A stretch of DNA of 64,000 nucleotides from Tupaia tana (GCA_026018925.1 JAKSZU010000004.1:36661233-36725232), one strand, 5' to 3'; numbered from the stretch's first letter, positions 53,166 to 63,745 are shown. Notes: a model not told the origin generated them from the sequence alone. Numbers and translations are program-made.

Positions 53166-53765
53166 AAAATGGCATTTCTTATTACATGTAAATATTTTTC
53201 TCTAATTTGTTTGCTCATTACTTACATCACTCCACTCCAGCAATTTTTAGGAGGAAGCACATTTGTCTCTGCTGCTTAGTTGCCCCTTATTCAAATTTGA
53301 AAGCAGCAGGAATTGAGCCCAGTAGTCCTGAATTTCTGAAAGGGTGATGACGCCAGTAGATGAAAATTCAACGGAGGAGTTTAATGCTTATGTGTTAAAT
53401 TCTGGACACCTTAATCCAGTTGTTGAGTCTTGAGGAATCTAGAGACCCAGATCTAAGTGGATAGCTATAGCTAGGCAGATGTGGGTGACTGGGAGTAGAG
53501 ATAGAAATTCAGGTTCTCCTTCATCCAGCATTTCTTTTCCTGGTCATACCACATTAGATGTTAGCCCAAAGTACAAAATTCTCCTTTTCTTAAGCAAGAT
53601 TTTGTGCTAGTTATTTTTAAAAAGTTAAGGCCCATTAGTCTAGTGTAGAGGTTCTTAGACATTTTTACTTCATGAACCAGTAAAGTTTCCAAAAAATTAG
53701 AGGAACTTCATAGAGTAACTTATTTTTAGTTTTCTCAATTAAGGCCATAAGAAATACATGCTTGT
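53166..53765. other. Unique intron sequence
   Basis: Nothing recognised. Confidence 0.45.
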
Positions 53766-54033
53766 GGGACCAGCAGTTAGTGTAATGGCTATGTAGCTGG
53801 ACTCCCATGTAGTCGACTGTGGTTCGAGTTCCAGAGCCGGTGGCTTAAACTCACACCGGGCGTGTGTGTGTGTGTGCCCAAGATCCCAAGAGAAAAATGG
53901 AAGAGAAGGGATTGTGGTGTGGCCATCCCCCATGGGGGATTGATTTCTCACTTTCAGTCTCTCTGTCTCTCTCTGTCTTTCTGGCGAGCACATGTGCCCT
54001 ATAGCAAAAACCTCTCAAGAAAAAAAAAAGAAA
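53766..54033 (+). repeat. tRNA-derived SINE, full length
   Basis: Head GGGACCAGCAGTTAGTGTAATGG, B box GGTTCGAGTTCC, body CCAAGATCCCAAGAGAAAAATGG, tail CCCTATAGCAAAAACCTCTC. TSD gaaatacatgcttgt (53751-53765) / gaaattcatgcttgt (54034-54048). Confidence 0.93.
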
Positions 54034-54374
54034 GAAATTCATGCTTGTGACTCATTATATTATCATAATTTTATAAATGAACATTTATAATTCTGAAGGG
54101 ATCATGAGTAAGGCTTTCTGGTTAAGCTAGAAAAGGATACTATAGCCCAAGACAGTGGGCTAATGGCTGTCCAAGTATCCCACATATTCTTAGGGGAACT
54201 ATGTCATGATCAGGTGCTTCCTCCGAGCCAGATGAGTTCAATATTAATCACCCTCTCAACTCTCAGATATATAGACCCTGAGTTGGGGAAGGAAGAGATG
54301 CTAAGAGATGTTTGAGAAGTGATTTACTGGCCTACTTCTCAACAAAGAGAAGTTTAACTTATGTATCCCCTTGA

Positions 54375-54960
54375 GTTTCAGTTAGATTACACAGGCATTG
54401 GCTGATGAAATTGAAAAAGGGTCATCTAGATATTCCAAAGAGTAGTTAATTACAAGAAGCAGCTGCCATTCCTACGACTGAAGGAAGAAATATGGAGGAA
54501 GTGTTATGAGAGTCTGGGCATGCAGAGGAGGAGTCACCACTGTAAGAGCTGGGACCACCAGTGGGTTGCTCTGAAACTAGTGAGCAGACCTCTCAGGGGG
54601 ATGCCATGTGTCTGTTCCTGGGTCTGCTGGGAGGAGTGTCCAAGTTCTCCATAATCTTATAAGGAGTAAGAGGGTCTCTTCTCTCCAATACTCTTCTTCC
54701 AGTTTTCCACCAGTGATTCCCATTGTCAGCTCCTAGTGAAATTCAGGTGGGAGAAGAATCTGAAATGTTTACAATGTCTCAACTCTAGCATTATGGTAGA
54801 GATGAGAAGAGTTGGCCTGGCGCTGAAAAACACTGGTAAATAACTGACGGTATATTGTTTCTCCATTAACCACTTATGCAGAGTTTCTGGTCAGCTCTTA
54901 TGCCTGGCTGAGCAAAGAGAAACAGAAATGGAGGCATAGAGCAGGGTGGAGTCAAGAAAT
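54375..54960 (+). repeat. Old unnamed mammal-wide repeat, copy 2 (long)
   Basis: ACAAGAAGCAGCTGCCATTCCTACGACTGAAGG, GAGCTGGGACCACCAGTGGGTTGCTCTGAAACTAG, GTTCCTGGGTCTGCTGGGAGGAGTGTCCAAG and GGTCTCTTCTCTCCAATACTCTTCTTCCAG match a repeat known from human DNA; the end (54905-54950) has AGAGCAGGGTGGAGTC as in copy 3. Non-coding. Family name not resolved. Confidence 0.5.
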
Positions 54961-55890
54961 AGCTATTTAGCTATGTAGCTGCAAAGTAACCTACATGCTT
55001 GAGTGTACTCTGGATGAAGTGACAATTGTGGCTTGAGCCATAATGTCATTACTCCAATCATGAGAGTAGAATATTGGGCAAGGATCTCAATGAGTACAAA
55101 TGGGCACAGGAATTGAAAAGATGAGAAAAGTTATTTTTCCCCACGTGAAAGCTGCCACTTGCCCCTAAGAAGAAAGCCAGCATTTGAGCACTTGACATAG
55201 AGGAGACATCGATGTACAGTTTGATTTAACCAGAGAAGGTGTGGCCCTCCAAATGCCCAGTTAAATAAGAAGACTTTTGCCTTTTTATTGGCTCCTACTC
55301 TGCCACAAAATGAGAGGAGATAGAACCTGAAGAGGAAAGAAAGAAAGAGGAGTAAAAGAATAGGGCACTTTCTCTTCCCTCTCCAAATCCTGTATACTAG
55401 ATGCTGAGATGGAGAAGAGGAAGAAGAGGTAATTTAAGGCCTTTATAAGATTGGAGTTATGGAATTAGTCTTAACTGTCATTAAGGAAAAGGAAATATTG
55501 TGGATTTGCCATTGCAGATGAACGAATGTAGTTATTGGAGAAAAGTAGTTTAAATCTGTGCTCTACTGAGTTCAGATTTTCAATAAATTAATCACCTCCC
55601 CCCAAAAATAAAATGTTTTTGAACAATCATCTCCAAAAGGACAATTTTTAAATTAGAAAAAGTAGCATTTTTAATAACTCAAGGCATTACCTTTCTTTTT
55701 CTCATTTTTGTATGGTTTAGCTTAGCATGTGTACCTAATGTAGGATTTTAAAATAGTTATCATTATTCATTGAAACTTCTATCAGTCAAGGATTACTAGT
55801 ACTGATAACTGTGCCCTGTCAAGAGTGAAATTCACACTACTGGTATTGCAGTTAAGGTCCTTTGCTTCATTTTAGTCTTTTAATCTATGT
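54961..55890. other. Unique intron sequence
   Basis: Purine-rich on the + strand around 55310-55430. Nothing recognised. Confidence 0.45.
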
Positions 55891-55894
55891 GGAA

Positions 55895-56070
55895 GAGGCC
55901 GGTAAGTGGTGTGGTAGTTAAGGGTGCTGGACTCCTACATGGTGGACTGTGGTCCCAGACCTGGTGACTCGCTTTCTCACTTTCTCTCTGTCCCTCTGTC
56001 CCTCTCTGTTCAAATTAAAATAAGTACATTAATAAAGTTAAATTTTAAAAAAATCTTTGAATAAAAAAGC
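55895..56070 (+). repeat. tRNA-derived SINE, short form
   Basis: GAGGCCGGTAAGTGGTGTGGTAGTTAAGGGTGCTGGACTCCTACATGG, then directly CTCGCTTTCTCACTTTCTCTCTGTCC and AAATTAAAATAAGTACATTAATAAAG. CTATGTGGAA lies on both sides (55885-55894 / 56071-56080). Confidence 0.87.
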
Positions 56071-56080
56071 CTATGTGGAA

Positions 56081-56590
56081 AAGGGGAAAGAAGGAAAGAT
56101 AAAAATATATAAAGAATACTGTCGTCTTTAAGTGTAACAGAATATTACCAAGGATTAATGTAAGTTTAAAAGATGCTTTAAAATAAATTTAATGTAAATA
56201 AATAAGTTAAATATAAAGCCACAGGAAAAACTATTAAAAATATGTCAGAAGTGGAATGTATAGTCATCATACTTACTCATCGCCTTAGAAATTCTTAGAA
56301 ATACTTTGTTTTAGTGAAGCATATGGTGTTCTATTTTTCGAGAAGTACATTTTATAATGGAAGAATAATCTCAGACTTCTTTTGTTTAGAACATTTGGCT
56401 TAAATGTGAAGCATTAATATCTTTTAAAATGACTTTCTTTAATCCATACACTATTATAGAATAGCTCCAGAACAATGGTCAACTTAACTTCTATTTCTAA
56501 CATCAGAAAAAAAAAAATGAAATAAAAATCATTTCATTCATTTCCTTGAAGAGATATAAAACCAAGTCAGTTGTCTAAATAGGATATGAA
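56081..56590. other. Unique AT-rich intron
   Basis: Nothing recognised. Confidence 0.45.
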
Positions 56591-56594
56591 ACTT

Positions 56595-56810
56595 GTTTTT
56601 AGAGCCTGAATATTCTGGTCTTACCCAGTGAAATATATGACTTTGGACATATTTCCTTACCATCCCTAGACTTGATTTTCTCACCCAGCCTAGTTGTGCC
56701 TACCTCATTTGATTAGTTGTTTATATGAGAGCATCAAAGTCATGTATGTCAAGTCCTTAAACTGGCCTAAAGTAAATCCTGAACATGTGATAGCCTAAAT
56801 GAATGGTAAC
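56595..56810 (+). repeat. MIR SINE
   Basis: GTTTTTAGAGCCTGAATATTCTGGTCTTACC, TATGACTTTGGACATATTTCCTTACCATCCCTAGACTTGATTTTCTC and ACCTCATTTGATTAGTTGTTTATATGAGAGCATC match MIR. Confidence 0.72.
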
Positions 56811-57124
56811 AAGCACTAACAATACCGCGTGTATAATTGCTACTACTGCGTTTCTCAGAATTCCTGAACAGGATCACCATTGCCATGATGACTGATCACA
56901 TAAAGCTACTCTATTTTCACAAAAGCAACTTGAGATAATGCCTGCTGACCTTATATTTTCCCCCCCTCAAAGTATTAAAACCATTCGAGAGTTTGCTCAT
57001 TTATTCTTTGAAAAATGATTTGTTCAGATCGTGCTCGCTCATTTACTGTATAGGCACTAGGAGAAACATTTAATAATTATCCTCTGGCTTAGTAAGGTTT
57101 GGGGACTCAGTCTGTATCACTTAA

Positions 57125-57775
57125 GAGTTCTAGCAAGAAACAGATTGCTCTCCAAGAAGGGTAAAGGAGAGTTTAATGGAGTTACTAATATATTTCTAAA
57201 GTTTATTTACTTATTTTTTAGAGAGAAAGAAGTGTTCCTACCACACTCTCCATGCCACACTCCACCCCCAGGCTCATCCAGCCCATATCACAGGCACCTG
57301 CACACATGCATGGCATGTACAGGGAGGCCCCAGGATGTGGACACAGGACCCTATCATGTGGGTCCACTTGTGTCACCATGGCACCATTGTCTGGATTCAA
57401 AGGAGAGAAAATGTACAAAAGATTTGAGTAGTGTCCAAGATACCCTAAAAGGGATGATAAAGCACCAGGAGTCTTTAATAGTGGGAAGCTGCCACCAGTT
57501 CTTTGCCTAAAGAAGGTGCTGTAGGGGCTGTGACCTAGAGAAAAAGGCTTTAATTGTTGTTATGCTATGCCAGCAGAGAGGTACCCCTCTTTACTCTCAC
57601 CTCTAATCTCCCATAACTGCCTCCATTAGCTAAACACACCCAGCAGCTGAAGGCCTAGAGAGACCATAGATGTAGTCCCGAGAACCAGTCTCCCAGGGCA
57701 CAAAGCAGAATGAAGAAGGTGGGAGAATGAATCTGGAGTGGCAGATAGGGCTATCTAGAAAATGACCTATAATAT
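57125..57775 (+). repeat. Old unnamed mammal-wide repeat, copy 3, split by a SINE
   Basis: GAGTTCTAGCAAGAAACAGATTGC ... GGGTAAAGGAGAGTTTAATGGAG before the SINE. After it come CCTCTTTACTCTCACCTCTAATCTCCC, AACACACCCAGCAGCTGAAGGCCTAGAGAGACC, CCAGTCTCCCAGGGCACAAAGCAGAATGAAGAAGGTGGGAGAATGAATCTGGAGTGGCAGATAGGG. Shares motifs with copies at 36835 and 54375. Confidence 0.5.
57195..57412 (-). repeat. Divergent tRNA-like SINE, second family
   Basis: On the - strand: CAATGGTGCCATGGTGACACAAGTGG head, ATAGGGTCCTGTGTCC, CATGCATGTGTGCAGGTGCCTGTG, GGGGGTGGAGTG, a weak CT-rich end, and a T/A-rich tail. The 121-codon + strand frame across it is an artefact. Confidence 0.5.
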
Positions 57776-59408
57776 TTTTCTTGCTTTCTTTTTCTCATTT
57801 TATATGACAAATGTTGGCTTTATTTCTTGAATGTAAAAGTAATGCATTTCAAATGCAGAACATTTAGAAAATGGCCTTTAATCCTGGAACCCAGTTTTCT
57901 TTTAGTTAGGACATGTTTTGGGTTGAAGGCATGTGAGTTTATCCAGTGTGATTTTACTTTGAAAGGATCATGAAGCAAGTTTATTTCTATGACTAAGATC
58001 TCACAAAAATATTCTTAATTGCCAAAAGATGTACCAATGTTATTCTGGAACATTTTTGTCTTTCTGCCTATACTAAATATCCTTATCATATCATCTTCCT
58101 ACAAGTATTACACTGTTGACATATTAAATTCCTTTTTATATTTTTGAAGACCATGTTGTTCTATATTTTCCCCCATTAAACTATAATTGCTTAATAATAA
58201 AAAGAAACCCTCCTATCATGTTATTTAATTTCTACCAATACCATTTTATACAACTTCTTTTCTATGCTCACATTTTTAGAGTGACAATCATTAGGGATAT
58301 ATAGCTTTGTATCCTTCATTAAATTTTAGCCTTCCTTTTTTGTTTTTTAACTTAGCAATAAAAAACTTTTTTTTTCAGGGTTAGCCCTATAGAGGCACTT
58401 AAGATTGAATATAACCGATAAGATATTTTTGTTACTTGTGTGTACTTTGGTTATAAGCAGCCTTTGAGTGACTGCTTTAGAATTCTGCCTGCTGCTCTTT
58501 GGTCAGCCTTAGAACACAGTAATTGTAATCTTTCCTTAGTGGATGCTAAGGACAGTTTTTTCTTGGCATATTGAATCAAATGCCTTATGGGGTTCTCTCC
58601 CTAAGAACAAATATAAAAGCAAAGTTTCTCCCTCCCCCCACTCTCTTAACTACTTTGTCAATTTCACTGCCAACTCCTGCATAATATAGTCAAATTATGT
58701 GTTAGAAATTCAACCCTGGTTTCCTGGGTGATGGTGCAATGCCACTACTTAGTATTCCTAGTCACATAGCTCCAATTCCATCAGGCTCTTAATCTATATA
58801 TATCTTCATGTTAGAGAAGCAGACTTTCAAATCAGGCATGTATTAAGAGTTTCAATATACAGAGTGTGAAAATATTTAGTTCTTGAGTTCAGGAATAATG
58901 CAGGACATTTTTCGATATCACAATCTTGCAACATTATCATATGGACGAGCATTTCTTAGATTTGGTGATTTTTATAGTGCATCTTTTCAGCTCAATCCTA
59001 TAATCTCAGAATTCTTCATATTCTCTTGTAGTCTGTTGTCTGACTAAATTTTAAATATGGGCCAATTTTCTCAGCTTTAGTTTTCATAAACCAGTGACTA
59101 GTTTTCTTCTGGAGCTTGCACAACTATACCTTCAAATTTTGGTAAAGTTATTCAGTTGTATTGTTTTGAAATGACTTCCAAAGAGCTATATAAAATGAAT
59201 GCTGTGAACTATAGACTCCAGTTCAAAATGGCCAGATCTGTGTGATTTAAACCTGGAAATTCTAGCTTTTTCTAACCACTGATTACTATAATTATCTGTG
59301 ATGAATATTTACCTTTGTACTTTCACATTTGACAGGTTTAAACTGGTGGCAAAATACAGATTATATTTTTTTCTGTCATATATACATATATATCTATATC
59401 TATCTATA
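57776..59408. other. Mostly unique intron
   Basis: 57800-58350 may hold an old LINE remnant (decayed). No firm feature. A short C run lies at 58631-58639. Confidence 0.4.
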
Positions 59409-59410
59409 TA

Positions 59411-59492
59411 TGTTCCCAGATCCAGGATTCGAACCACAGCGGGCCCTGTGGAAGTCCAACACCCTTAACCACCATGACACCTGCTGGCCCCA
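59411..59492 (-). repeat. tRNA-derived SINE, head only
   Basis: Minus-strand GGGGCCAGCAGGTGTCATGGTGGTTAAGGGTGTTGGACTTCCACAGGGCCCGCTGTGGTTCGAATCCTGGATC, with a perfect B box (GGTTCGAATCC). The short-form tail is replaced by a TA/TC microsatellite (59376-59410). Confidence 0.85.
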
Positions 59493-59963
59493 GGAGTCAT
59501 ATTTCTTAAATTCTGAATCTTTCATGTTTTAACTGTGTTACTTTGGTCAAATAATTTTCCTTACTTTCTGCTCTATCATTAGGAGAAAAAAAAAGATGAA
59601 GATTATCTTATAGACTTCCAGTGGAGTCAAATAAATATTTTATGAGAAACTGCTTTGTGAGCTATAAAGCCTTATACAAATTCATATTATTTTTATAGTC
59701 TTCATAATTATTGATGATTTGGGAGCCTAACTTTCACCCTCTATTCTTACTCCTCCTAAATAGCTTTTCACCAAGTTTTTTTATTTTTAAAATTTTGTGA
59801 GCTTATTTTATTTGCAGCATGTCAAATTTAATTGGCTTGGCAAATGGCGATATTTGCTTATACATGTACATTGTGCACATTTAAAATAAATACTAGTGTA
59901 GAGAATATGCCATGCATTTTTATTTAAGAATACAGTGCTTTTCTTTTTTCTCTTCCCCTGTAG

Positions 59964-60077
59964 GTTTTTAAAAACTGTCTGCAAAGCTGCACTAAACAAC
60001 AAACATCTTAAGAGGGAATATTTCCCACCTCTATAATGAAGAAAAGCAGGAGTGTGATGACAGTAACGGCTGATGAC
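59964..60077 (+). other. PDE4B: PDE4B exon: 5' UTR segment plus start codon, with splice sites
   Basis: A pyrimidine-rich stretch (59938-59960) ends in CAG-like TAG at 59961-59963, a good 3' splice site. The exon then carries 72 bases of untranslated sequence before the ATG at 60036 and stops at GAC|GTAAGT, a near-ideal 5' splice site (60078-60083). An exon that starts with an acceptor needs an upstream non-coding exon; I could not find that exon or a promoter in the window. The exon is free of repeats, unlike most of its surroundings. The acceptor position is inferred from the pyrimidine tract; TAG is the only AG in the 40 bases before the exon that follows such a tract. Confidence 0.85.
60036..60077 (+). 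CDS. PDE4B: First coding exon of PDE4B long isoform PDE4B1 (14 codons)
   Basis: The 42 bases translate to MKKSRSVMTVTADD and run straight into a GTAAGT splice donor in phase 0. I recognise this as the N-terminus unique to PDE4B1, the long form of the cAMP-specific 3',5'-phosphodiesterase 4B, which hydrolyses cAMP. The domains known for the protein (UCR1, UCR2, catalytic domain) are encoded by exons outside this window. The start codon has A at -3 and A at +4. An in-frame TAA lies 27 bases upstream (60009-60011) and no other ATG lies in the exon's 5' UTR, so this start is well supported. Human PDE4B1, from memory, has Met at position 11 where this sequence has Thr; the rest is identical. Reading on past the donor stays open to 60323, but those codons are intron and bear no resemblance to PDE4B. 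Confidence 0.92.
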
Positions 60078-60081
60078 GTAA
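60074..60081 (+). promoter_or_regulatory. PDE4B: CRE-like motif TGACGTAA across the PDE4B splice donor
   Basis: TGACGTAA matches a known variant of the CREB/ATF site. It is formed by the last codons (GAT GAC) and the donor GTAAGT, so splicing and coding constraints alone explain it. Function is not shown. Confidence 0.2.
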
Positions 60082-60083
60082 GT

Positions 60084-60510
60084 TCCGAAAGGCAGCATTG
60101 CTGTATTCCACTCACATGCTATCTGTTCACTGAAGAAATTGATTTAGAATTCCATTCAAAGAGCAGACAGGAGAGTTTGATGCCACCACTTTGTGACTGG
60201 GTGTTTCGGTGGCAGGAACATTGCCAGCACCTGGCCCAGCACTCTGCAAGGTGGACAGCAGGGACAGTTCTCTCTGTGGTTTGGAGCTGGGCTGAGTTTC
60301 AGCTTTGTGGTTTTCATTCATAAAACCACCAATCTCTGGTACATGCCACATCCTCGTAGATAATTTGTCTTTCCACGTTGCTTGCATTATTCATTCTCTA
60401 ATGACTTTCTTCCATACCTTCACCACTGACAGCTAATCTTGAAAGTTGATTACTGTGGTGGGTGTAAGCTAACTACCCTTCAGAAGTTTGTGATACAAAC
60501 ATTTTCAAGG
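60084..60510. other. PDE4B: Intron downstream of the PDE4B exon, possibly conserved
   Basis: Non-repetitive and less AT-rich than average. Overlapping open frames on both strands (95 codons + strand, 86 codons - strand) reflect base composition. Sequence next to a conserved exon may be under constraint; not testable here. Confidence 0.4.
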
Positions 60511-60655
60511 TCTTTGCTACCCAAGTATGGTCCTCAGACCAGCGGCATTAACTTCACCTGGGTTTTGCTTATTGAAAATGCAGAACTTTGGGTCATACCT
60601 TGAACTTACAAATCAGATCACATTTTAATAAAATCCTAGAATGAGTAGGGTGTAC
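60510..60655 (+). mobile_element. MER5A-type hAT DNA transposon
   Basis: CTTTGCTACCCAAGTATGGTCCTCAGACCAGCGGCATTAACTTCACCTGGGTTTTGCTTATTGAAAATGCAGAACTTTGGGTCATACC and CAGATCACATTTTAATAAAATCC follow MER5A in order. Non-autonomous and ancient. Confidence 0.8.
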
Positions 60656-61005
60656 ATTATGGAAAAAAATGCATTTTAAAATATTTTCACTATATATTCA
60701 ACTGAACACAAGCAATTAATTATGACTAAAAGAATTATAAGATAGGTTAGAGGAGAAAGAGTTACAGGTTTTAGGGGGAATTTAAAAGGGAAAAATAACT
60801 AGAGAGACAGAAAACAAGAACCAGGAGATGTGTATGTAAAAGCGAGAGAGAGAAAGAAGAAATAACTAATATGTATATGCTGTATTACATATAGGTACAT
60901 ACTATATAATAGTTAAATATATAAAATGACATATACTAATTTTATAACTCTCTGAGTGCATAGGACTAAAACCAAAAGACAAAATATCCACATTTATACC
61001 TCAGC
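60656..61005. other. Unique AT-rich intron
   Basis: Nothing recognised apart from short GA-rich runs. Confidence 0.4.
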
Positions 61006-61014
61006 TTTGCATTT

Positions 61015-61304
61015 CTTCTTTTTTTTCCTTAGAAAGTTTTGTTTTGTTTTGTCTTTACTATAGGGCATGTGCGCTCGCTGGAGACACAGGGAGAGACAGA
61101 GAGATAGAGAAAGTGAGAAATCACCCCCCCCACCCCCCAGGGAAGATGGACATGCTGCAGTCCTCTCTCCAGTCTTCTCCTGGGATTCTGGACACGCACA
61201 CATACATGCCTGACATGAGTTTGAAGTTGCTAGGTCTGGGACTCGAAATTCAGTCAGCCATGTGGGAGTCCAACACTTTAACCACCATACCACCTGCTGG
61301 CCCC
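61015..61304 (-). repeat. tRNA-derived SINE, full length
   Basis: Minus-strand head GGGGGCCAGCAGGTGGTATGGTGGTTAAAG, CGAGTCCCAGACC, body with CCAGAATCCC, a long G/C tract (61124-61140), and CTATAGTAAAGACAAAACAAAAC tail. TTTGCATTT lies on both sides (61006-61014 / 61309-61317). Confidence 0.9.
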
Positions 61305-61317
61305 CGTTTTTGCATTT

Positions 61318-62830
61318 TTAATCACAGATGTTAGGAGATTATTTCAAAGAAGGAAAAGTAGTCGGTAAACAATTAAGAATTAACCTGTAGGCAGACTACT
61401 CTTATAATCTATGGCACCTGCTCATGATGAAACCATATTGTTCAAAGACAAAATTGTTTTTATTATTGTTTCATAAGCATAGTGATACTTAACTTTGTTA
61501 GAGTTCCCTAGTGTCATTTAACGCTCCTCATAATTTCCATTTTTGATTTTATAAGATTTGAAAACTCTGACCTACGGTCCAAACTAAAAATGAACCTAAC
61601 CACTCTAGAAGTCCTTGGAAATACGTCATCCTATTTTCTAACCAAGAATTTAATGGGAAGAATGCAGTAATTAGAGAAAGATCTTAAAATGGCAGAAATA
61701 GACAAAGACAGAACATAATGATAGCAACAAACCCACAACTGCTTAGGCACAAATAAACTTGTCTGGACATTCCAGCGGTTCTAACTTGGTTGGCATTGAT
61801 GCAGAACAAGATAGAGATCAATTTCTTAGGTGTCCCCCTTCCCCTCCTCTCTGCAAACTCTCCTGCTTAGCTGCAAAATTTCACACCAGCATTTTTTTCT
61901 GTGATAACCTTTTGAAATTACATTGTCAAAAACACTGATTTTTTAAAAACAGTTATTCAGGAACCTGGGTTTAATCCAAACCTAGATTGTTTCCTTAGGG
62001 ATAATTCAAACATAAGGTGAATTTTGTAAAGTATGATAGTTTTAAAGTTGTGATTTCCAGAGGTAACATTCAAATTAATGTGCCTTTCTGCAAATCATTA
62101 ATTGGATGAGTGGTTTTAAGTTGGTCAGAATCATGCTGATTAAAAATAGGGAAATAACTCAAGATCACCAAGTCAGTAGTTGAAAATTGACTGAATTAGA
62201 TATTGCCTTTGAGTTCATTAGTAATTTGTGGAGAGTGATGTATAAATCATAGGTATAAATTTATAGTTTGAAGTAATTATGAATAACTGCATGGTTTACT
62301 AAGTGTTTATAAAACAATATTAATGTTTTCAGTATTTAACTTCTAAAAAGCTATTCCATTATGTTCTTTTGTGGCAATGCATTTTTACATTAACTGAAAT
62401 CTTCTGAAACAAATCTTTTCAACTCAAAGAATGACTTTGAATCTGTTAATTCAAGCTTCTTAGCAACTTAGTGTGGGAGATATTTTGTGGTATGTGTGAC
62501 TTTGTTACTTTTCAAATAACAAGTACCCTTTTAGTTCATTTATTATGATTAAACTGGTTGGGGATACTCATTTCCTTTTTCTAAAAGTGAAAAAAATATT
62601 GAATAGCTATTTTAGGAGGATGTGGTGGTTGCTGGTTTATCTAAATTATTTCCTAATTTATTTTCTTTGGTACTATGTTTTTTACACAAGTAAATATGTA
62701 GTCAAGAATTGTTTTTTAGAAATCAGTATTTTTTAAAATGCATATTTGAAACTAGACTCATTATAATTTCTGCCTTTTCATTTGTTCTTAAATATTTCAG
62801 GAAGTTTGTGTATGTTGTATCTTTTCAACT
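61318..62830. other. Unique intron sequence
   Basis: About 1.5 kb with no repeat or RNA recognised. Confidence 0.45.
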
Positions 62831-62849
62831 AGTTTATAGTTCTTTTAAG

Positions 62850-62891
62850 AAATATATATATATATGTACATACACACACACACACACACAC
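62850..62891 (+). repeat. (TA)n(CA)n microsatellite
   Basis: TA units, then TACATACA, then about 10 CA units. Confidence 0.9.
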
Positions 62892-62944
62892 TGAGTTTCC
62901 CCTTCCAGCTCTAACACACATGCACCATGCAGTGCTTAATAACA

Positions 62945-63400
62945 AAATTTTAGACAAACTAAAATTTAACGGAGTTTATTTAAACAAAGGACAGGTGATT
63001 CAAATTAGGTAGTCTCCCAGAAAATGAGTTCCAAGAGACTCCAGCTATCCGCATGGTCAAGAGGTATGTAAGTTTGTGGAAAGGAAAAGTAATGTTCTCA
63101 GGAAAGGAAAGGGACATAGAAAAACAGAAGTAAAGGAATGAGGTAGAGAAATCAGTGGACTGTTTACAGCTGGATAATAGGCGGCAAGGGCAGTATAAAA
63201 GGTGGGCTTTCTGTGGTTGAATGAAGTGTGGCTAGTGTGATTGACTGTAATTTAGTAACCAGTTCAGGAAAACAGCCTAACATGTACGATTTTGGCTTAT
63301 CCCTGGGAATCTAAGTGTGGGAGTACAATGGCTGTTTTAGGCCAAAATAGTGTAGTTTAACAGTAATAAGTGCCAACTAGTAACTAAACAGTAAAGCACT
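62945..63400 (-). repeat. Probable endogenous retrovirus LTR, antisense
   Basis: GGAGTTTATTTAAACAAAGGACAGGTGATTC, CTCCCAGAAAATGAGTTCCAAGAGACTCCAGCTATCCGCATGGTCAAGAGG, ACAGAAGTAAAGGAATGAGGTAGAGAAATC, GATTGACTGTAATTTAGTAACCAGTTCAGG and CTGGGAATCTAAGTGTGGGAGTACAATGG follow the layout of a mammalian ERV LTR known from human DNA, in reverse. Family not resolved; no coding sequence adjoins it. Confidence 0.45.
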
Positions 63401-63614
63401 GATGCATTCCAGGATATTTCAAACTGAAAATTCTAGATTGTTTTGTCTTCCTGTTACTGAATTGTGTTTCTACTTGCTTTCCAGTAAATGGTGTTTCAAA
63501 ACCCAAAGTCACACACAAGAAAATAAGATAATATTCTGTTTCCAAGTAGGGAGTGTGGGCCTCTTAGCAATTATTAATTTTTTTGTCCATATTTTTATCA
63601 CCAAAATATGTCTT

Positions 63615-63745
63615 TTATAGGTGAAATGAGTATGAATGACTTCTTTGAGAACAAATACTGTGTTTCTTTTTTCCCTGTATCTTGCTTAAATAGCACAGGA
63701 CAAAACCATAACAGATGTACTTAAATATTTACTGAATGAGCCCAG
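63615..63745 (+). mobile_element. L2 3' end, sense
   Basis: GAATGACTTCTTTGAGAACAAATACTGTGTTTCTTTTTTCCCTGTATC, TAAATAGCACAGGAC and TACTTAAATATTTACTGAATGAGCCC follow the L2 end. Confidence 0.6.

Larger units (their letters stand above)
1..59963 (+). other. PDE4B: PDE4B intron upstream of the first coding exon (possibly including upstream flank)
   Basis: No other exon with plausible splice sites and recognisable coding sequence was found here. In other mammals the 5' UTR exon of the long PDE4B transcript lies tens of kilobases before the first coding exon (memory of the human gene), so the stretch is best read as intron 1. No CpG-rich, TATA-like or GC-rich promoter block is visible. CpG occurs mainly inside the youngest SINEs. 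Confidence 0.6.

Noticed and set aside
57145..57510. 121-codon + strand frame with Pro/His-rich sequence
   Set aside because: Covers an antisense SINE (57195-57412) inside an old repeat.
60036..60323. 95-codon open frame starting at the PDE4B ATG and reading past 60077
   Set aside because: Only the first 14 codons are PDE4B. GTAAGT at 60078 ends the exon, and the remaining codons do not resemble the protein.
640..61304. Regularly repeated units as a possible CRISPR array or other repeat-based system
   Set aside because: Copies are irregularly spaced, on both strands, each with its own TSD and A tail. This is retroposition in a mammalian genome.
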